NCBI RefSeq assembly: GCF_024170165.1
Contig: NZ_JALJXP010000001.1
Coordinates: forward strand, 806,001 to 870,000
Direction: 5' to 3'
Source of the DNA: Pseudomonas nitroreducens
GTDB taxonomy: Bacteria > Pseudomonadota > Gammaproteobacteria > Pseudomonadales > Pseudomonadaceae
DNA: 64,000 bases
In this document: piece after piece, positions 34,361 to 44,394 of the stretch
How the letters are laid out: every line of letters starts with the position of its first letter
Numbering within the stretch: the stretch's first letter is position 1
Position numbers and translations under genes: made by a program
Notes under the pieces: generated by a model
Told to the model about the DNA's origin: nothing
Seen by the model: only the letters and a program-made list of their open reading frames with translations
Databases searched by the model: none

Positions 34361-35044
34361 ATGACCCACGCCTACTTCGTCACCGGCACCGACACCGAGA
34401 TCGGCAAGACCACCATAGCTGCGGGCCTGCTGCATGCGGCGCGATTGGCCGGGTTGTCCACGGCGGCCGCCAAGCCGGTGGCTTCCGGTTGCGAGCGCAG
34501 CCCCGAGGGCCTGCGCAATTCCGATGCGCTGGCGCTGCTGGGTGAATGCAGCGTGCCGCTGGCCTACGAACAGGTGAACCCCTTCGCCTTCGAACCGGCC
34601 ATCGCCCCACACCTCGCTGCCCGCGAGCAGGGTGTGAAGCTGACGGTGGAAGCGCTGAAGGGGCCGGTGCGTTCGATCCTCGAGCTGGGCGCCGACTTCA
34701 CCCTGGTGGAAGGCGCTGGTGGCTGGCGCGTGCCGTTGGCGGGGGAGGAGAACCTCTCCGACCTGGCCATCGCCCTGGAACTGCCGGTGATCCTCGTCGT
34801 CGGCGTGCGCCTGGGCTGCATCAACCATGCGGTGCTCAGCGCCGAGGCGATCCAGCGTGACGGCCTGGTGCTGGCCGGCTGGGTGGCGAACATCGTCGAT
34901 CCGGCGACCTCCCGTCTGGAAGAAAACCTCGCGACCCTCGCCGAACGCCTGCCCGCGCCCTGCGTCGGACGCGTGCCACGCCTGGCCCGCGCGACTCCGG
35001 CGGCGGTAGCGGCGCATCTGGACCTGGGTATCCTGGATTTGTAA
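34361..35044 (+). CDS. bioD: Dethiobiotin synthetase
   Basis: A 227-residue ATP-dependent carboxylase making dethiobiotin from 7,8-diaminononanoate. P-loop FVTGTDTEIGKTTIAAGLL (~6-24), the KPVASGCE segment (~39-46), VEGAGGWRVPL (~118-128) and GCINHAVLSAEAI. The ATG at 34361 begins the P-loop fold; the open frame further upstream reads through repeats. bioA is not in the window, as in other pseudomonads where it is unlinked. Confidence 0.95.
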   Translation: MTHAYFVTGTDTEIGKTTIAAGLLHAARLAGLSTAAAKPVASGCERSPEGLRNSDALALLGECSVPLAYEQVNPFAFEPAIAPHLAAREQGVKLTVEALKGPVRSILELGADFTLVEGAGGWRVPLAGEENLSDLAIALELPVILVVGVRLGCINHAVLSAEAIQRDGLVLAGWVANIVDPATSRLEENLATLAERLPAPCVGRVPRLARATPAAVAAHLDLGILDL

Positions 35045-35118
35045 CCGACCCTTGGCCTGACTGGCCGGGTCTGCTTGAATAGTGGCCACTTGCTGCTTTT
35101 GGTTGTGGAGGCGCGTCG

Positions 35119-35349
35119 ATGGAAATCTCCGGTAATGCTTTCTCTGCGGGCCTGTATGGCGTGCAGAACGGCCAGCGCCGCGTCGACCGCGCCAGCACCG
35201 ACATCGCTACCGCCGGCAGCGCGCCCAGCGAAGTGCTCAACGACCGCCTGGTCGACCTGCGCCGCGGCGAGCACGAAGTGAAGGCCAACGCCAAGGTCAT
35301 CCAGGCTGCCGACGAAACGCTCGGCACCCTCATCGATATCCGCGCCTGA
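35119..35349 (+). CDS. Mini flagellar-rod-like protein
   Basis: A 76-residue protein whose N-terminus (NAFSAGLYGVQNGQRRVDRA, then TDIAT) resembles the start of flagellar rod/hook proteins such as FlgB, FlgC and FlgG, and whose C-terminus (VKANAKVIQAADETLGTLID, ~52-71) resembles their C-terminal coiled coil. The long middle domain of those proteins is absent. No flagellar gene adjoins it. GGAGGCG precedes the start. Localisation and role unknown. Confidence 0.65.
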   Translation: MEISGNAFSAGLYGVQNGQRRVDRASTDIATAGSAPSEVLNDRLVDLRRGEHEVKANAKVIQAADETLGTLIDIRA

Positions 35350-35506
35350 CGGCGAGCGTTTCCCACTCCTGAATTCTTCCCGGCGGCCGGCTGTCCTCGT
35401 GACACGCCGGCCGCTCTGCCATGGGCTTTAATCAGTCTCAGGACGTCGCTGCGAATACACCCCGCGGACAGCCCGGCGAGCGTGACCAGGCGGTCGGTTT
35501 GCACGC

Positions 35507-35535
35507 TTGACAAGGGTATGGCGTAAACGTATGTT
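35507..35535 (+). promoter_or_regulatory. Sigma-70 promoter of fadE1
   Basis: TTGACA (35507-35512), 17-bp spacer, TATGTT (35530-35535). The PsrA box abuts the -10 element. Confidence 0.75.
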
Positions 35536-35551
35536 TCAAACGCCTGTTTGA
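35536..35551. promoter_or_regulatory. PsrA operator
   Basis: TCAAAC-GCCT-GTTTGA, a perfect 6-4-6 inverted repeat matching the known PsrA consensus (G/C)AAAC-N2-4-GTTT(G/C). Placed directly over the expected transcription start, as for a repressor released by long-chain acyl-CoA. Confidence 0.8.
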
Positions 35552-35659
35552 CTGTCCGGATGCGTACGCGCACCGACTGGGCGGCCGGGAATGCTCCCGC
35601 ACTGCGACCGCAGCTATCGGTCGCCCATTAACCAGAACCCTTCGTAGAGGTTTACCGCT

Positions 35660-37465
35660 ATGCCTGATTACAAGGCCCCCTTGCGTGATATCCGTTTCGT
35701 TCGCGACGAGCTGCTGGGCTACGAAGCGCACTACCAGAACCTGCCGGGCGCCGAAGACGCCACCCCGGACATGGTGAATGCCATCCTCGAAGAGGGTGCG
35801 AAGTTCTGCGAACAGGTAATCGCTCCGCTGAACCGCACTGGCGACCTGGAAGGCTGCAAATGGAGCCCGGAAGGCGTCAAGACTCCGACCGGCTTCAAAG
35901 AGGCCTACCAGCAGTTCGTCGAAGGCGGCTGGCCGAGCCTGGCCCATGACGTCGAGCACGGCGGTCAGGGTCTGCCCGAATCCCTGGGTCTGGCGATCAG
36001 CGAAATGGTCGGCCAGGCCAACTGGTCCTGGGGCATGTACCCGGGCCTGTCCCACGGCGCCATGAACACCCTGCACGCCCACGGTACCCCGGAGCAGCAG
36101 CACGCCTACCTGACCAAGCTGGTTTCCGGCGAATGGACCGGCACCATGTGCCTGACCGAGCCGCATTGCGGCACCGACCTGGGCATGCTGCGCACCAAGG
36201 CCGAGCCGCAGGCTGACGGCACCTACAAGATCACCGGCACCAAGATCTTCATCTCCGCTGGCGAACACGACATGGCCGACAACATCGTCCACATCGTGCT
36301 GGCCCGCCTGCCCGATGCCCCGCAGGGCACCAAGGGCATCTCGCTGTTCATCGTGCCGAAGTTCCTGCCCAACGCCGAAGGCAACGTGGGCGAGCGCAAC
36401 GCCGTTTCCTGTGGCTCCATCGAGCACAAGATGGGCATCCACGGCAACGCCACCTGCGTGATGAACTTCGACGCCGCCACCGGCTTCCTGATCGGCCCGC
36501 CGAACAAGGGCCTGAACTGCATGTTCACCTTCATGAACACCGCTCGCCTGGGTACCGCGCTGCAAGGCCTGGCCCACGCCGAAATCGGTTTCCAGGGTGG
36601 CATCGCCTACGCTCGCGAGCGTCTGCAGATGCGTTCGCTGACCGGCCCGAAAGCGCCGGAAAAAGCCGCTGACCCGATCATCGTGCACCCGGACGTACGC
36701 CGCATGCTGCTGACCGCCAAGGCTTTCGCCGAAGGCAACCGCGCCATGCTGTACTTCGCTGCCAAGCAGGTCGACATCGTCCAGCGCAGCCAGGACGAAG
36801 AAGAGAAGAAAGCCGCTGACTCGATGCTGGCCTTCCTCACCCCGATCGCCAAGGCGTTCATGACCGAAGTGGGCTTCGAAGCCGCCAACCACGGCGTGCA
36901 GATCTATGGCGGCCACGGCTTCATCGCCGAGCACGGCATGGAACAGAACGTCCGCGACAGCCGTATCTCCATGCTGTACGAAGGCACCACCGGCGTTCAG
37001 GCGCTGGACCTGCTGGGCCGCAAGATCCTCATGACCCAGGGCGAAGCGCTCAAGGGCTTCACCAAGATCGTGCACAAGTTCTGCCAGGCCAACGAAGCCA
37101 ACGAAGCTGTAAAAGAGTTCGTTGCACCGCTGGCCGCGCTGAACAAGGAGTGGGGCGACCTGACCATGAAGGTCGGCATGGCTGCCATGAAGGACCGCGA
37201 GGAAGTCGGCGCTGCATCGGTCGATTACCTGATGTTCTCCGGCTACGCCTGCCTGGCCTACTTCTGGGCCGACATGGCTCGCCTGGCTGCCGAGAAGCTG
37301 GCTGCCGGTACCAGCGAAGAGGCCTTCTACCAGGCCAAGCTGAAGACCGCGCGCTTCTACTTCCAGCGCATCCTGCCGCGCACCCGTGCGCACGTTGGCT
37401 CCATGCTGTCCGGCGCCAACAACCTGATGGACCTGGCCGAGGAAGATTTCGCCCTCGGTTACTGA
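35660..37465 (+). CDS. fadE1: Acyl-CoA dehydrogenase FadE1
   Basis: A 601-residue FAD enzyme for the first step of fatty-acid beta-oxidation; the corresponding P. aeruginosa enzyme (PA0506) acts on long chains. Features: [19 protein letters not shown] at the N-terminus, the FAD/substrate loop [20 protein letters not shown] (~163-182), [40 protein letters not shown] and the base-bearing [16 protein letters not shown] (~442-457). It has the extra C-terminal domain of this long ACAD subgroup. First of three paralogues here, and the one with a PsrA site. Confidence 0.93.
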   Translation: MPDYKAPLRDIRFVRDELLGYEAHYQNLPGAEDATPDMVNAILEEGAKFCEQVIAPLNRTGDLEGCKWSPEGVKTPTGFKEAYQQFVEGGWPSLAHDVEHGGQGLPESLGLAISEMVGQANWSWGMYPGLSHGAMNTLHAHGTPEQQHAYLTKLVSGEWTGTMCLTEPHCGTDLGMLRTKAEPQADGTYKITGTKIFISAGEHDMADNIVHIVLARLPDAPQGTKGISLFIVPKFLPNAEGNVGERNAVSCGSIEHKMGIHGNATCVMNFDAATGFLIGPPNKGLNCMFTFMNTARLGTALQGLAHAEIGFQGGIAYARERLQMRSLTGPKAPEKAADPIIVHPDVRRMLLTAKAFAEGNRAMLYFAAKQVDIVQRSQDEEEKKAADSMLAFLTPIAKAFMTEVGFEAANHGVQIYGGHGFIAEHGMEQNVRDSRISMLYEGTTGVQALDLLGRKILMTQGEALKGFTKIVHKFCQANEANEAVKEFVAPLAALNKEWGDLTMKVGMAAMKDREEVGAASVDYLMFSGYACLAYFWADMARLAAEKLAAGTSEEAFYQAKLKTARFYFQRILPRTRAHVGSMLSGANNLMDLAEEDFALGY

Positions 37466-37510
37466 TCAGCGCCCTGGCCGGACGGCAAGCCGTCCGTCTG
37501 CTGAACAGCG

Positions 37511-37538
37511 AGAAGCCCGCCGCAAGGCGGGCTTTTTC
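37511..37538 (+). terminator. Terminator of fadE1
   Basis: AGCCCGCC-gcaa-GGCGGGCT stem followed by TTTTT. Confidence 0.9.
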
Positions 37539-37635
37539 GTATCCGGAGCCACACAAAACACCGCAGAAAATGCCATCATTACGCCACTTGCCGATCGACT
37601 GACGGCGAGCCCGGCACCCACTCTGCGGAACCTTT

Positions 37636-38916
37636 GTGCGACCCACGGCCCCTTACCGGATCAGCCATTTCCTCACGCCCCTGTTGCTGATTCCGGCCGG
37701 CATCGCCGCCGGCTCCCTGGGCGAACTGTCTGACTTCTTCATCTCCCTGTTCAACGTCCTGCCGACCCTGTTGCTGCTGCTCGGTGGCGCGCTGTGCATG
37801 GTCTACGGTCGCCAGCGCCAGCTGTTCATGCTGACGGTGGTGTACATAGCGTATTTCCTGCTCGATACCCAGGTCGACTACTTCCAGGCGCATCGCGTGG
37901 TGATGCCGGAGGCGGCGCTGGTGTTCCACCTGTGTTGCGTGCTGCTGCCGTTGCTCTATGGGATGTACGGCATCTGGCAGGAGCGTATGCACATGCTGCA
38001 GGACCTGCTTGCCCGCAGTGCCGCGCTGATCGCCGTGGCCGGCGTCGCCACCGCCCTGGCCAAGCGCTTCCCGCAGGGCCTCGCGGAGCTGCTCAGCGAC
38101 ACCTATTGGCCCGCACTGCACGGCCACTGGATGAGCCTGGCGCAGCTGTCCTATCTCGGTTTCCTGATGGCCTTCATCGCCCTGGTCGCCGCCTACGTAC
38201 GCCAGCCGCGCCCGCTGCACGCCGCGCAGCTGGTGGGGCTGCTCGGGCTGCTGTGGATGCTGCCCAAGGTGTTCATCCTGCCCCACGCCCTCACGGTGAT
38301 GACCAGCCTGGTGATGCTCACCCTGGCCGGTGCGGTGGCCCATGAGGCCTACCAGATGGCCTTCCGCGACGAGCTCACCGGCCTGCCGGGACGCCGCGCG
38401 CTGAACGAGCGCTTCCAGCGCCTGGGCCAGCAGTATGTGCTGGCGATGGTCGACGTGGACCACTTCAAGAAATTCAACGACAGCCACGGCCATGACGTCG
38501 GCGACCAGGTGCTGCGCATGGTCGCCAGCCAGCTGCGCCGCACCGGTGGCGGCGGCAAGGCCTACCGCTATGGCGGCGAGGAATTCACCCTGGTGTTCGC
38601 CGGCAAGTCGATCGAGCAGTGCCTGCCGTATCTCGACGGCGTGCGCCAGGCCATCGAAGGTTACGCCATGCACCTGCGCGACCGCGGCAACCGCCCCAAG
38701 GACGACCGCCGGGGCCGCAGCAAGCGCGCCGGCAAGGACGCGCAGACGGTCTCGGTGACCATCAGCGTCGGCGTCGCCGAGCGCGATGGCGAGCGGCGCA
38801 GTCCGGAGGAAGTCATCAAGGGCGCGGACGAGGCGCTGTACTCGGCCAAGAGCGGCGGGCGCAACCGTGTGGCGGTGCACGGGCAGTCCCGTCGCGGCGC
38901 GGTGCGCACCGCCTGA
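37636..38916 (+). CDS. Membrane-anchored GGDEF diguanylate cyclase
   Basis: A 426-residue inner-membrane protein predicted to make c-di-GMP. About six to seven hydrophobic segments (~15-240) form an uncharacterised sensor; the GGDEF domain (~245-415) has FRDELTGLPGRRALNERF, VDVDHFKKFNDSHGHDVGD and the active site YGGEEF. No RxxD inhibitory site precedes the active site (RRTGGGGKAYRYGGEEF). A basic insertion (RDRGNRPKDDRRGRSKRAGK, ~352-371) interrupts the domain before VSVTISVGVAERDG. GTG start at 37636 with GCGGAA upstream. It sits between two fadE genes. Confidence 0.82.
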   Translation: MRPTAPYRISHFLTPLLLIPAGIAAGSLGELSDFFISLFNVLPTLLLLLGGALCMVYGRQRQLFMLTVVYIAYFLLDTQVDYFQAHRVVMPEAALVFHLCCVLLPLLYGMYGIWQERMHMLQDLLARSAALIAVAGVATALAKRFPQGLAELLSDTYWPALHGHWMSLAQLSYLGFLMAFIALVAAYVRQPRPLHAAQLVGLLGLLWMLPKVFILPHALTVMTSLVMLTLAGAVAHEAYQMAFRDELTGLPGRRALNERFQRLGQQYVLAMVDVDHFKKFNDSHGHDVGDQVLRMVASQLRRTGGGGKAYRYGGEEFTLVFAGKSIEQCLPYLDGVRQAIEGYAMHLRDRGNRPKDDRRGRSKRAGKDAQTVSVTISVGVAERDGERRSPEEVIKGADEALYSAKSGGRNRVAVHGQSRRGAVRTA

Positions 38917-39035
38917 GCGGCCTGCGTTATGACCGCGCATTCAGCGCGTGCAGCGTGATTGTCCGCATCGTGACGGGCCGTTAGGTTCGAGTTTTCCGCG
39001 CCAAGCTGGCGCCCTGAACCGAACGGAGATTCGCG

Positions 39036-40832
<1,797 letters not shown>

Positions 40833-40846
40833 TCCCCGTGCCAGAC

Positions 40847-40880
40847 GAGGAGGCCCGCTTCACGCGGGCCTCCTCGTTTT
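40847..40880 (+). terminator. Terminator of fadE2
   Basis: Perfect 12-bp stem GAGGAGGCCCGC/GCGGGCCTCCTC followed by GTTTT. Confidence 0.9.
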
Positions 40881-40890
40881 GCGCTACATA

Positions 40891-40921
40891 TTGTGACCAA
40901 TCTATAGTTGTGCGGTCACAA
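40891..40921. promoter_or_regulatory. Candidate operator/promoter of the third fadE
   Basis: TTGTGACC (40891-40898) and GGTCACAA (40914-40921) are perfect inverted 8-mers 15 bp apart, bracketing a -10-like TATAGT (40903-40908). A second small palindrome, GGAGTAAACTCC, is at 40950-40961. Regulator unknown. Confidence 0.5.
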
Positions 40922-41040
40922 CATGACGCTTAAAGTCTGAAAAGTTGTTGGAGTAAACTCCGGCGGCGTACCTTCGTGTACCTCCTATTCTGATACCGCT
41001 GGCTGCCTGATCAGCCGTCGTTTTCGTTCGAGGATCCATC

Positions 41041-42819
41041 ATGGCTGACTACAAAGCTCCCCTGCGCGACATGCAATTCGTCCTCAATGAAGTCTTCGAG
41101 GTCGCCAACCTGTGGGCTGAACTGCCCGCCCTGGCCGAGACTGTCGACGTCGAGACCGCCGCCGCGATCCTCGAAGAGGCCGGCAAGGTCACCGGCGGCG
41201 TGATCGCCCCGCTGAACCGCAGCGGCGACGAAGAAGGCTGCAGCTGGAGCGCCGAGGGCGTGAAGACCCCGGCGGGCTTCCCCGAGGCCTACCGCACCTA
41301 CGCCGAAGGCGGCTGGGTGGGTGTGGGCGGCGCGCCGGAATTCGGCGGCATGGGCATGCCCAAGGTGATCGGCGCCCAGGTCGAGGAAATGGTCAACTCG
41401 GCCAACCTGTCCTTCGGCCTGTACCCGATGCTGACCGCCGGCGCCTGCCTGTCGCTGCTCAACCACGCCAGCGAAGAACTCAAGGCCAAGTACCTGCCGA
41501 ACATGTACGCCGGCACCTGGGCCGGTTCCATGTGCCTGACCGAGCCGCACGCCGGCACCGACCTGGGCATCATCCGCACCAAGGCCGAGCCGCAGGCTGA
41601 CGGCAGCTACAAGATTTCCGGCACCAAGATCTTCATCACCGGCGGCGAGCACGACCTCACCGAGAACATCATCCACCTGGTCCTGGCCAAGCTCCCCGAC
41701 GCGCCGGCCGGCTCCAAGGGCATCTCGCTGTTCCTGGTGCCGAAGGTGATGGTCAACGCCGACGGCTCGCTGGCCGAGCGCAACGCCGTGTCCTGTGGCT
41801 CCATCGAGCACAAGATGGGCATCAAGGGCTCCGCCACCTGCGTGATGAACTTCGACGGCGCCACCGGCTGGATCGTCGATGCGCCGAACAAGGGCCTGGC
41901 CGCCATGTTCACCATGATGAACTACGAGCGCCTGGGCGTTGGCATCCAGGGCCTGGCCACCGGCGAGCGCTCCTACCAGAGCGCCGTGGAGTACGCCCGC
42001 GAGCGTATCCAGAGCCGCGCGCCGACCGGCCCGGTCGCCAAGGACAAGGCCGCCGACCCGATCATCGTGCACCCGGACGTGCGTCGCATGCTGCTGACCA
42101 TGAAGGCGCTGAACGAAGGCGGCCGTGCCTTCTCCAGCTACGTCGCCATGCAGCTGGACACCGCCAAGTACAGCGAAGAGCCGACTACCCGCAAGCGCGC
42201 CGAAGAACTGGTCGCCCTGCTGACCCCGGTGGCCAAGGCCTTCCTCACCGACATGGGCCTGGAAACCACCCTCCACGGCCAGCAGATCTTCGGCGGCCAC
42301 GGCTTCATCCGCGAGTGGGGCCAGGAGCAATTGGTGCGCGATTGCCGCATCACCCAGATCTACGAAGGCACCAACGGCATCCAGGCGCTGGACCTGATGG
42401 GCCGCAAGATCGTCGGCAGCGGCGGCGCCTACGCCAAACTGTTCACCGACGAAATCCGCGCCTTCACCGCCTCGGCATCCGCTGAGCTGGCCGAGTTCAT
42501 CGGCCCGCTGAACGCCGCCGTGCAGAACCTGGACGAGCTGACCGCCTGGGTCCTGGACCGCGCCAAGGGCAACCCGAACGAAATCGGCGCCGCCTCGGTC
42601 GAGTACCTGCACGCCTTCGGCTACACCGCCTACGCGTACATGTGGGCTCTGATGGCCCGTGCTTCGCTGGGCAAGGAAGGCCAGGACGAGTTCTACGCCA
42701 GCAAGCTGGGCACTGCGCGCTTCTACTTCGCCCGCCTGCTGCCGCGCATCCACTCCCTGACGGCCTCGGTAAAGGCTGGCAGCGAGTCGCTGTACCTGCT
42801 GGATGCCGCGCAGTTCTAA
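41041..42819 (+). CDS. Acyl-CoA dehydrogenase, third FadE paralogue
   Basis: A 592-residue acyl-CoA dehydrogenase clearly paralogous to the two before it: YKAPLRDMQFVLNEVFEVAN, GSMCLTEPHAGTDLGIIRTK (Ala replaces the Cys of the other two), GGHGFIREWGQEQLVRDCRI and YEGTNGIQALDLMGRK. It is the most divergent of the three, with a shorter helical region after ~450. It has its own promoter region with palindromes and its own terminator, so it is probably regulated apart from FadE1 and FadE2. Substrate chain length unknown. Confidence 0.9.
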   Translation: MADYKAPLRDMQFVLNEVFEVANLWAELPALAETVDVETAAAILEEAGKVTGGVIAPLNRSGDEEGCSWSAEGVKTPAGFPEAYRTYAEGGWVGVGGAPEFGGMGMPKVIGAQVEEMVNSANLSFGLYPMLTAGACLSLLNHASEELKAKYLPNMYAGTWAGSMCLTEPHAGTDLGIIRTKAEPQADGSYKISGTKIFITGGEHDLTENIIHLVLAKLPDAPAGSKGISLFLVPKVMVNADGSLAERNAVSCGSIEHKMGIKGSATCVMNFDGATGWIVDAPNKGLAAMFTMMNYERLGVGIQGLATGERSYQSAVEYARERIQSRAPTGPVAKDKAADPIIVHPDVRRMLLTMKALNEGGRAFSSYVAMQLDTAKYSEEPTTRKRAEELVALLTPVAKAFLTDMGLETTLHGQQIFGGHGFIREWGQEQLVRDCRITQIYEGTNGIQALDLMGRKIVGSGGAYAKLFTDEIRAFTASASAELAEFIGPLNAAVQNLDELTAWVLDRAKGNPNEIGAASVEYLHAFGYTAYAYMWALMARASLGKEGQDEFYASKLGTARFYFARLLPRIHSLTASVKAGSESLYLLDAAQF

Positions 42820-42831
42820 GCGTTCGTTCTG

Positions 42832-42859
42832 AAAAGCCCCGCTCCGGCGGGGTTTTTTT
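42832..42859 (+). terminator. Terminator of the third fadE
   Basis: CCCCGC/GCGGGG stem followed by seven T. Confidence 0.9.
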
Positions 42860-42900
42860 ATGGGGATATTTCCTTTCCGAAGGGTGCTAGTACGAATCCG

Positions 42901-42918
42901 TGTAAGCCAAAGCTTACA
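42901..42918. promoter_or_regulatory. GacA upstream activating sequence of rsmY
   Basis: TGTAAG-CCAAAG-CTTACA, a perfect match to the 18-bp GacA box TGTAAG-N6-CTTACA, ending 59 bases before the RNA start. Confidence 0.93.
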
Positions 42919-42977
42919 AACAGCGGTGGTGATCGGCGTCTTTCTGACAAAGGCTTACGGCGGTAACCTTCTCCTCA

Positions 42978-43105
42978 GTCAGGACATTGCGCAGGAAGCG
43001 CCAAAGACAACACGGAAATATAGGGATTCCACCAAGGATGGTGGCCAGCACGGACGTCAGGATATCGGTCTGCAAAACCCCGTCTCGAAAGAGGCGGGGT
43101 TTTTT
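42978..43105 (+). ncRNA. rsmY: RsmY small regulatory RNA
   Basis: About 128 nt, close to the 124-nt P. aeruginosa RNA. It sequesters the translational regulator RsmA/CsrA under Gac control. The 5' end GTCAGGACATTGCGCAGGAA is the conserved RsmY start. Seven GGA motifs lie along it (CAGGACA, CAGGAAG, CGGAAAT, GGGATTC, AAGGATG, CGGACG, CAGGATA), several in hairpin loops, as needed to bind RsmA. It ends in a CCCCG...CGGGG terminator and T-run (43078-43105). A perfect GacA box is upstream, with a -10-like TAACCT at 42964. It lies between the third fadE and a LysR gene, whereas in P. aeruginosa it is next to dnr. Confidence 0.93.
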
Positions 43106-43160
43106 CTTGCTCGCGATTTCGATTGGGGCGTGTGCAGGACGGCGCAGGATGGCGCGGACC

Positions 43161-43208
43161 TGTAGGAGCGCGCCATGCGCGCGATCGCGGGCATGGCCCG
43201 CTCCTACC
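43161..43208. repeat. REP-like palindrome, family A
   Basis: Arms TGTAGGAGCGCGCCATGC (43161-43178) and GCATGGCCCGCTCCTACC (43191-43208), between rsmY and the LysR stop codon. Confidence 0.8.
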
Positions 43209-43243
43209 GGGGAATTCCGGGCTGGCCTGCTAACGCATGGGTA

Positions 43244-44122
43244 TCACACCGCACCATCCAGCAACGAACGCAACAACTCCACCGTCGGCTGCTGCCGCTG
43301 CGCATCGCGATACACCAACCCAACGCTCAGCGGAATGCGCGGTTCGCTCAAGGGCTTCCACAGCAGGTCCTTGTGCGCATGCATCTGCCGCGCGCGGCCG
43401 GGCAGTACTGTCGCAAAGCGGCTCTGCGGCAGGCTGTCGAGGATGCCGCCCATGTGGTTCAGCTCCGCCTGCACCCGTGGCCGCCGGCCGATGGCTGCCA
43501 GTTGCTCCTGCCAGATCTGCCGGGCGCGAAATTCCTCGCCGAGCAGCAGCATCGGCAGTTCCGCCGCCTGGGCCAGCGACACCTTCTTGAAGTCCTTCAG
43601 CGGGTGGTCCGCCGGGATCACCAGCTGCAACTCGTCCGGGTACAGCTCGACACCATGCAGCGCCGGCTGGCGCGGCGGCAGGAAGCCGATGCCGATATCC
43701 AGCTGGCCGATCAGCAGGCGCCGCTCGATCTCCACCCCCGACAGTTCGTAGATGCGCACCTGCACATGAGGTTGCGCGGCGTGCAGGCGTTCCACCAGAT
43801 GCGGCACCAGGCTCGCGTTGACCGTCTGCAGCACGCCGATGACCAGGCTGCGCGCGCTCTGCCCGCGATAGCCCCGCAACGCCTCGCGGGCGCGCTCCAG
43901 GCCCTCCAGCAGCGGCCCCGCATGGTTGTACAGCGTGTGCGCAGCGGCGGTCGGCAACAGGCGCTTGCCACTGCGCTGGAACAGCGCCACATCCAGGTTC
44001 TGCTCCAGCTGGCGAATCTGCTGCGACAGTGCCGGTTGGGAAATCGCCAGACGTTCGGCGGCGCGCCCGACATGGCCTTCCTCGTAGAGCGCGACGAAAT
44101 AGCGAAGCTGGCGGAAATCCAT
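43244..44122 (-). CDS. LysR-family transcriptional regulator (CynR/CbbR-like)
   Basis: A 292-residue LysR-type regulator. DNA-binding domain: MDFRQLRYFVALYEEGHVGR and LAISQPALSQQIRQLEQNLD (~25-44). The effector domain (~90-290) includes LVIGVLQTVNASLVPHLVER and LDIGIGFLPPRQPAL. It is divergent from the PhoX-family gene across 368 bp that contains a perfect 16-bp palindrome 36 bases from its start, a likely autoregulatory site. Target genes are unknown. Confidence 0.87.
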   Translation of the reverse strand: MDFRQLRYFVALYEEGHVGRAAERLAISQPALSQQIRQLEQNLDVALFQRSGKRLLPTAAAHTLYNHAGPLLEGLERAREALRGYRGQSARSLVIGVLQTVNASLVPHLVERLHAAQPHVQVRIYELSGVEIERRLLIGQLDIGIGFLPPRQPALHGVELYPDELQLVIPADHPLKDFKKVSLAQAAELPMLLLGEEFRARQIWQEQLAAIGRRPRVQAELNHMGGILDSLPQSRFATVLPGRARQMHAHKDLLWKPLSEPRIPLSVGLVYRDAQRQQPTVELLRSLLDGAV

Positions 44123-44158
44123 AAGGTCTGCTTATCAACGAAACTGGAAAATCGAAAT

Positions 44159-44174
44159 GGATAGCCGGCTATCC
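44159..44174. promoter_or_regulatory. Perfect 16-bp palindrome GGATAGCCGGCTATCC
   Basis: Fully symmetrical 8+8 palindrome, 36 bases upstream of the LysR ATG; likely operator of that regulator. Confidence 0.55.
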
Positions 44175-44286
44175 GGGTCGCTACTCTAGCGCCTGTCAGC
44201 CGAATCGGACGGGTAGACAAAGGTGTAAGACAACGCCGTTTCCATAGGCCCCGTCGAAGATTCCCCCCATGCCTGAAGCCCGCCCC

Positions 44287-44394
44287 GCGCGAGCTTCGCA
44301 AATGCCCTCGCGCCCGCCCCCGGACGTCGTCTTGGTCCTGCGGGGCGGCTTTTATCGCTGCCGCCGAGCCTGTCACAGGGCTCGGCGGCTTTGT
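44287..44394 (+). ncRNA. Candidate structured RNA or leader with three hairpins
   Basis: Three consecutive stems: GCGCGAG/CTCGCGC (44287-44313), CCGCCCC/GGGGCGG with an inner GGAC/GTCC (about 44314-44348) followed by CTTTTAT, and a perfect 11-bp GCCGCCGAGCC/GGCTCGGCGGC (44360-44389) followed by TTTGTC. Two look like terminators, yet no plus-strand gene precedes them. Could be a small RNA or an attenuating leader. Confidence 0.35.

Larger units (their letters stand above)
35350..35659. other. Regulatory gap upstream of the first fadE gene
   Basis: The 310-bp gap holds no gene. It contains a GC-rich CCGGC stem after the small gene (35376-35412: CGGCGGCCGG...CCGGCCGC) that may act as terminator, then the promoter and PsrA box described separately. 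Confidence 0.6.

Noticed and set aside
35438-37393. 651-codon minus-strand open frame opposite fadE1 (similar ones lie opposite fadE2 and the third fadE)
   Set aside because: All three are mirror frames of paralogous genes, so their mutual similarity only reflects the fadE similarity.
40891-40921. TTGTGACC...GGTCACAA as a Crp/Vfr site
   Set aside because: Crp needs TGTGA-N6-TCACA; the half-sites here are 15 bp apart, giving far too long a spacing.
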